Of a stretch of 16,268 bases of DNA, positions 14,390 to 16,268 are shown piece after piece. The notes beneath the pieces were generated by a model. The model saw nothing but the letters and a program-made list of their open reading frames with translations. It had not been told where the DNA came from and searched no databases. The DNA lies in the NCBI GenBank assembly GCA_002690755.1, contig NZFT01000079.1, positions 1 to 16,268 on the forward strand, in the 5' to 3' direction. Source of the stretch: Phycisphaerae bacterium. GTDB lineage: Bacteria > Planctomycetota > Phycisphaerae > Phycisphaerales > SM1A02. Positions within the stretch are counted from its first letter, which is position 1, and every line of letters starts with the position of its first letter. The translations under genes and the position numbers were made by a program.

Positions 14390-16125
14390 ATGCTCGCACC
14401 AGACCCTCGAATCCGGCCGCTCACCGTCGCCGCCGCCCCTTGCTGCGGCACGCTTTCGATAACGATGGTCGCCCACGCCCAGGATCGTGGGAATCCTCGA
14501 TTCCAGGACGTCCTCCTTCACGATCGATTCGATGCGGACGAAGACGGCCGGCTCGACCGGACGGAGCGGGATCTCGCGAGAGCGGAAGCCTCGTCCAAGC
14601 CTCAATGCCGTCGTCGGGGCGGACCGCCGGGGGACCGCGGTGGCGCCGATGCACCTCGACCCGAGACCCGGGAGAACGCCCTCCGGATCGATCCCGACGA
14701 TCTCGATGCGGCCCCGCGACTCGAAGGCGTTGGACTCTACGACCGGGACGTCCTGCACACCATCTTCCTCCAGTTTCCAGAAGACGACTGGCACCTGGAG
14801 ATGGTCGCGTTCCACGGGACCGACGTCGAGGTCCCGGCGATGCTGCGTCTCGACGGCCGCGTCGTCGGCGAGGTCGGCGTCTCGTATCGCGGAAACCCGT
14901 CCTTCGACATGCCGGCCAAGAAGTCGTTCGGCATCTCGATCGACGCCTACGACGACGACCTCCGGATCGACGGTCATCGAACGCTCAACCTGCTGAACGC
15001 GAACGGTGACACCTCGATGATGCGGGAGGTCCTCTTCTCGAACATCGCCGGCGAATACGTGCCGGCCCCGAAGGCCAATTTCGTCCGGGTGGTCGTCAAC
15101 GGCATCTACCTCGGCGTGTGTGCGAACGTCGAGCAGATCAACAAGGACTCACGAAGCATCACCACGGCACCCCGAAGGGCGTGCGATGGAAGGTCCCGCC
15201 GGACTTCTCCGGCGGTGGCCCGCTCGCGTACCACGGATCCGATCGAGACGAATACACCGGGCGTTACGAGCTGAAGACCGACTCGGCCGGTCCCGAGGAC
15301 TGGGACGCGTTGATCGAACGGTGCCGGGTCCTGCGCGAGACGCCCGACGAGGCGCTCGAGGACACGCTGCCCAACCATCTGGACGTGAAGGAGGCGATCC
15401 GCTTTCTCGCGGTCGACAATGCGCTGCTCGATTCCGACGGCCATCACAGCCGTGGCAGCGACTACTACGTCTACATGGATCCCGAGGGGATCTTCCACCT
15501 CGTGCATTACGACAACAACGAGACCTTCGGCGGCCGCCGCGGCGGTGGTCGCCGTGGGCCCGGCGGTGGCGGTGGTCCCGGTGGTCCTCCCGCGGATGCC
15601 GGCCCTGATGGTCCGCCCCCGGGCGTCGACCGCGGTGGAATGCCGCGAGAACCTGGCGGATTCGATCGGGGCGGCGGCCGGAATCGTGGTGCCGGTGGTG
15701 GCCAGGATGCCCGCCGGGGCGAACGCCGAGGCCGCGAGCGAGGCGGCCGCGGTGGGCCGGGCCGAGGTGGTCAGGGGGGTGGCGGGCCCCAGCCCCCGCT
15801 CGCCTTCGTCGACGAAGTCGAGACCAGACCGGTGATCGCGCGGATCCTCGCGGTCCCCGCGTGGCGAGCCGAACACCTCGAGACCCTTCGGGAGGTCGCC
15901 GAGGTGCAGCTCGACTGGAAGACGCTGGGACCGCGGATCGACGCCTACCGGGACCTCATCGAGGCCGATGTCGTCCGCGATCCGTTTCTGGGCGATCGCA
16001 CGGCTTTCCTCTGATCTCTATATGGCGACGATCAGTCGCTGAAGTCACCCGCCGCGGAACGACGTCGCTTCCTCCTCGCCCACGATGATCTGAAGCCCGC
16101 CGAACCGACGAAGGAGCGCGAATGA
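14390..16125 (+). pseudogene. Secreted CotH-family (CotH kinase-like) protein with EF-hand, disrupted by a frameshift and an in-frame stop
   Basis: I start at ATG 14390, preceded by GGGGAAA and followed by a signal peptide ending MVAHA before QDRG. Residues 48-59, DADEDGRLDRTE, are a full EF-hand calcium loop. The CotH domain runs from about residue 113 (GLYDRDVLHTIFLQF, then VSYRGNPSF, RTLNLLNANGD, PAPKANFVRVVVNG). At about 15150 the frame fails after VEQINKD; the next frame resumes with LTKHHHGTPKGVRWKVP and carries on to VHYDNNETF, which I equate with the catalytic metal-binding block. One lost base (or four) explains it. An Arg/Gly-rich linker follows (about 15525-15785), then a helical tail. 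A TGA at 16012 interrupts that tail, but the same frame continues with SPAAERRRFLLAHDDLK to a stop at 16123. Some CotH proteins are protein kinases; planctomycete members are uncharacterised. Repaired length is about 578 residues. Confidence 0.8.
15526..15788 (+). repeat. Arg/Gly-rich low-complexity linker within the CotH-like gene
   Basis: About 88 codons are dominated by Gly, Arg and Pro (for example RRGGGRRGPGGGGGPGGPP and GGRGGPGRGGQGGGG). The DNA is correspondingly simple (GGTGGC/CGAGGC runs). It separates the CotH core from the C-terminal helical tail. Linkers of this kind are common in planctomycete CotH and EF-hand proteins and are prone to length change. Confidence 0.8.
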
Positions 16126-16141
16126 GACCGTGGAATCCAGC

Positions 16142-16194
16142 CGATGCCGATCCGGCGTGAGTGATGATTAGCCCGTTGAGATGGATCGGCATCG
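16142..16194. repeat. 12-bp perfect inverted repeat after the CotH-like gene
   Basis: CGATGCCGATCC (16142-16153) and GGATCGGCATCG (16183-16194) are exact reverse complements across a 29-nt spacer. They lie 17 nt past the distal CotH stop. There is no T-tract, so a rho-independent terminator is doubtful; the arms could form an RNA stem or mark a recombination scar. Bases 16126-16268 otherwise hold only short frames (12 codons from the ATG at 16122, 34 codons from 16164) that I cannot support as genes. Confidence 0.5.
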
Positions 16195-16268
16195 CCCGAT
16201 CGGCCCGCCCGAAGATTCGGGTCCTGACGAACCCGCCTTCAATCTTCCGTTCCGGATTCAACCCATGA

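Noticed and set aside
15130..15170. Programmed ribosomal frameshifting in the CotH-like gene
   Set aside because: There is no slippery heptamer or clear downstream pseudoknot, and similar genes are read in a single frame.
15106..15876. A 256-codon minus-strand frame opposite the CotH-like gene
   Set aside because: Its Ala/Thr/Val-rich middle is simply the complement of the Gly/Arg-rich linker.
16012..16014. Selenocysteine or a reassigned TGA codon
   Set aside because: TGA ends most genes in this window, no SECIS-like hairpin was evident immediately downstream, and the position is not a redox site in the family.
1..16268. CRISPR array, mobile element or defence island
   Set aside because: There are no regularly spaced repeats, transposase or integrase genes, tRNA, or nuclease/defence domains; MoxR/VWA genes here match the Bat-type housekeeping cluster rather than a ternary defence system.

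Overview
The window reads as high-GC bacterial chromosome, most probably from a marine planctomycete of the Phycisphaerae type. Evidence: strong G/C third-position bias in every gene; a secreted protein whose C-terminus is the Pro-Ala-Pro/hydrophobic/poly-Arg variant of PEP-CTERM common in that group; and a CotH-like protein with an EF-hand and an Arg/Gly-rich linker, an architecture I associate with planctomycetes. This is inference from content; there is no rRNA or marker gene to settle it.

Layout. Bases 1-6422 are a minus-strand cluster, listed in transcription order: a secreted tandem-thioredoxin protein (GTG start, good Shine-Dalgarno), a MoxR AAA+ ATPase, a DUF58 protein, a membrane protein in the BatD/DUF4381 position, two membrane von Willebrand A proteins (BatA/BatB-like) and a TPR-position protein that runs off the left edge. 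From moxR onward every junction overlaps by 1-7 nt, so the genes look translationally coupled. They probably form an envelope-associated MoxR/VWA chaperone system, with the thioredoxin protein possibly giving a redox link. Bases 6507-9072 are a compact modA-modB-modC molybdate importer on the same strand. A 241-nt divergent region separates it from a plus-strand secreted PEP-CTERM-like protein (9314-9925), which ends in a strong terminator.

The right half is more accessory: a DUF1254/DUF1214 secreted protein (minus, with its own terminator hairpin), a TetR-family regulator upstream of it on the same strand, a divergent SAM methyltransferase, a convergent SGNH/GDSL lipoprotein, and a divergent CotH-family secreted protein at the right end.

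Two genes are broken as read. The TetR gene has a one-base frameshift in a short G run. The CotH gene has a frameshift near 15150 and an in-frame TGA at 16012, after which the same frame still reads as the family's C-terminal tail for 36 codons. Each break needs checking against reads before biology is claimed.

I found no CRISPR array, tRNA, rRNA, insertion sequence or recognisable defence system. The less ordinary items are the degenerate second thioredoxin domain beside moxR, several inverted or phased direct repeats in divergent intergenic regions, and the disrupted genes.
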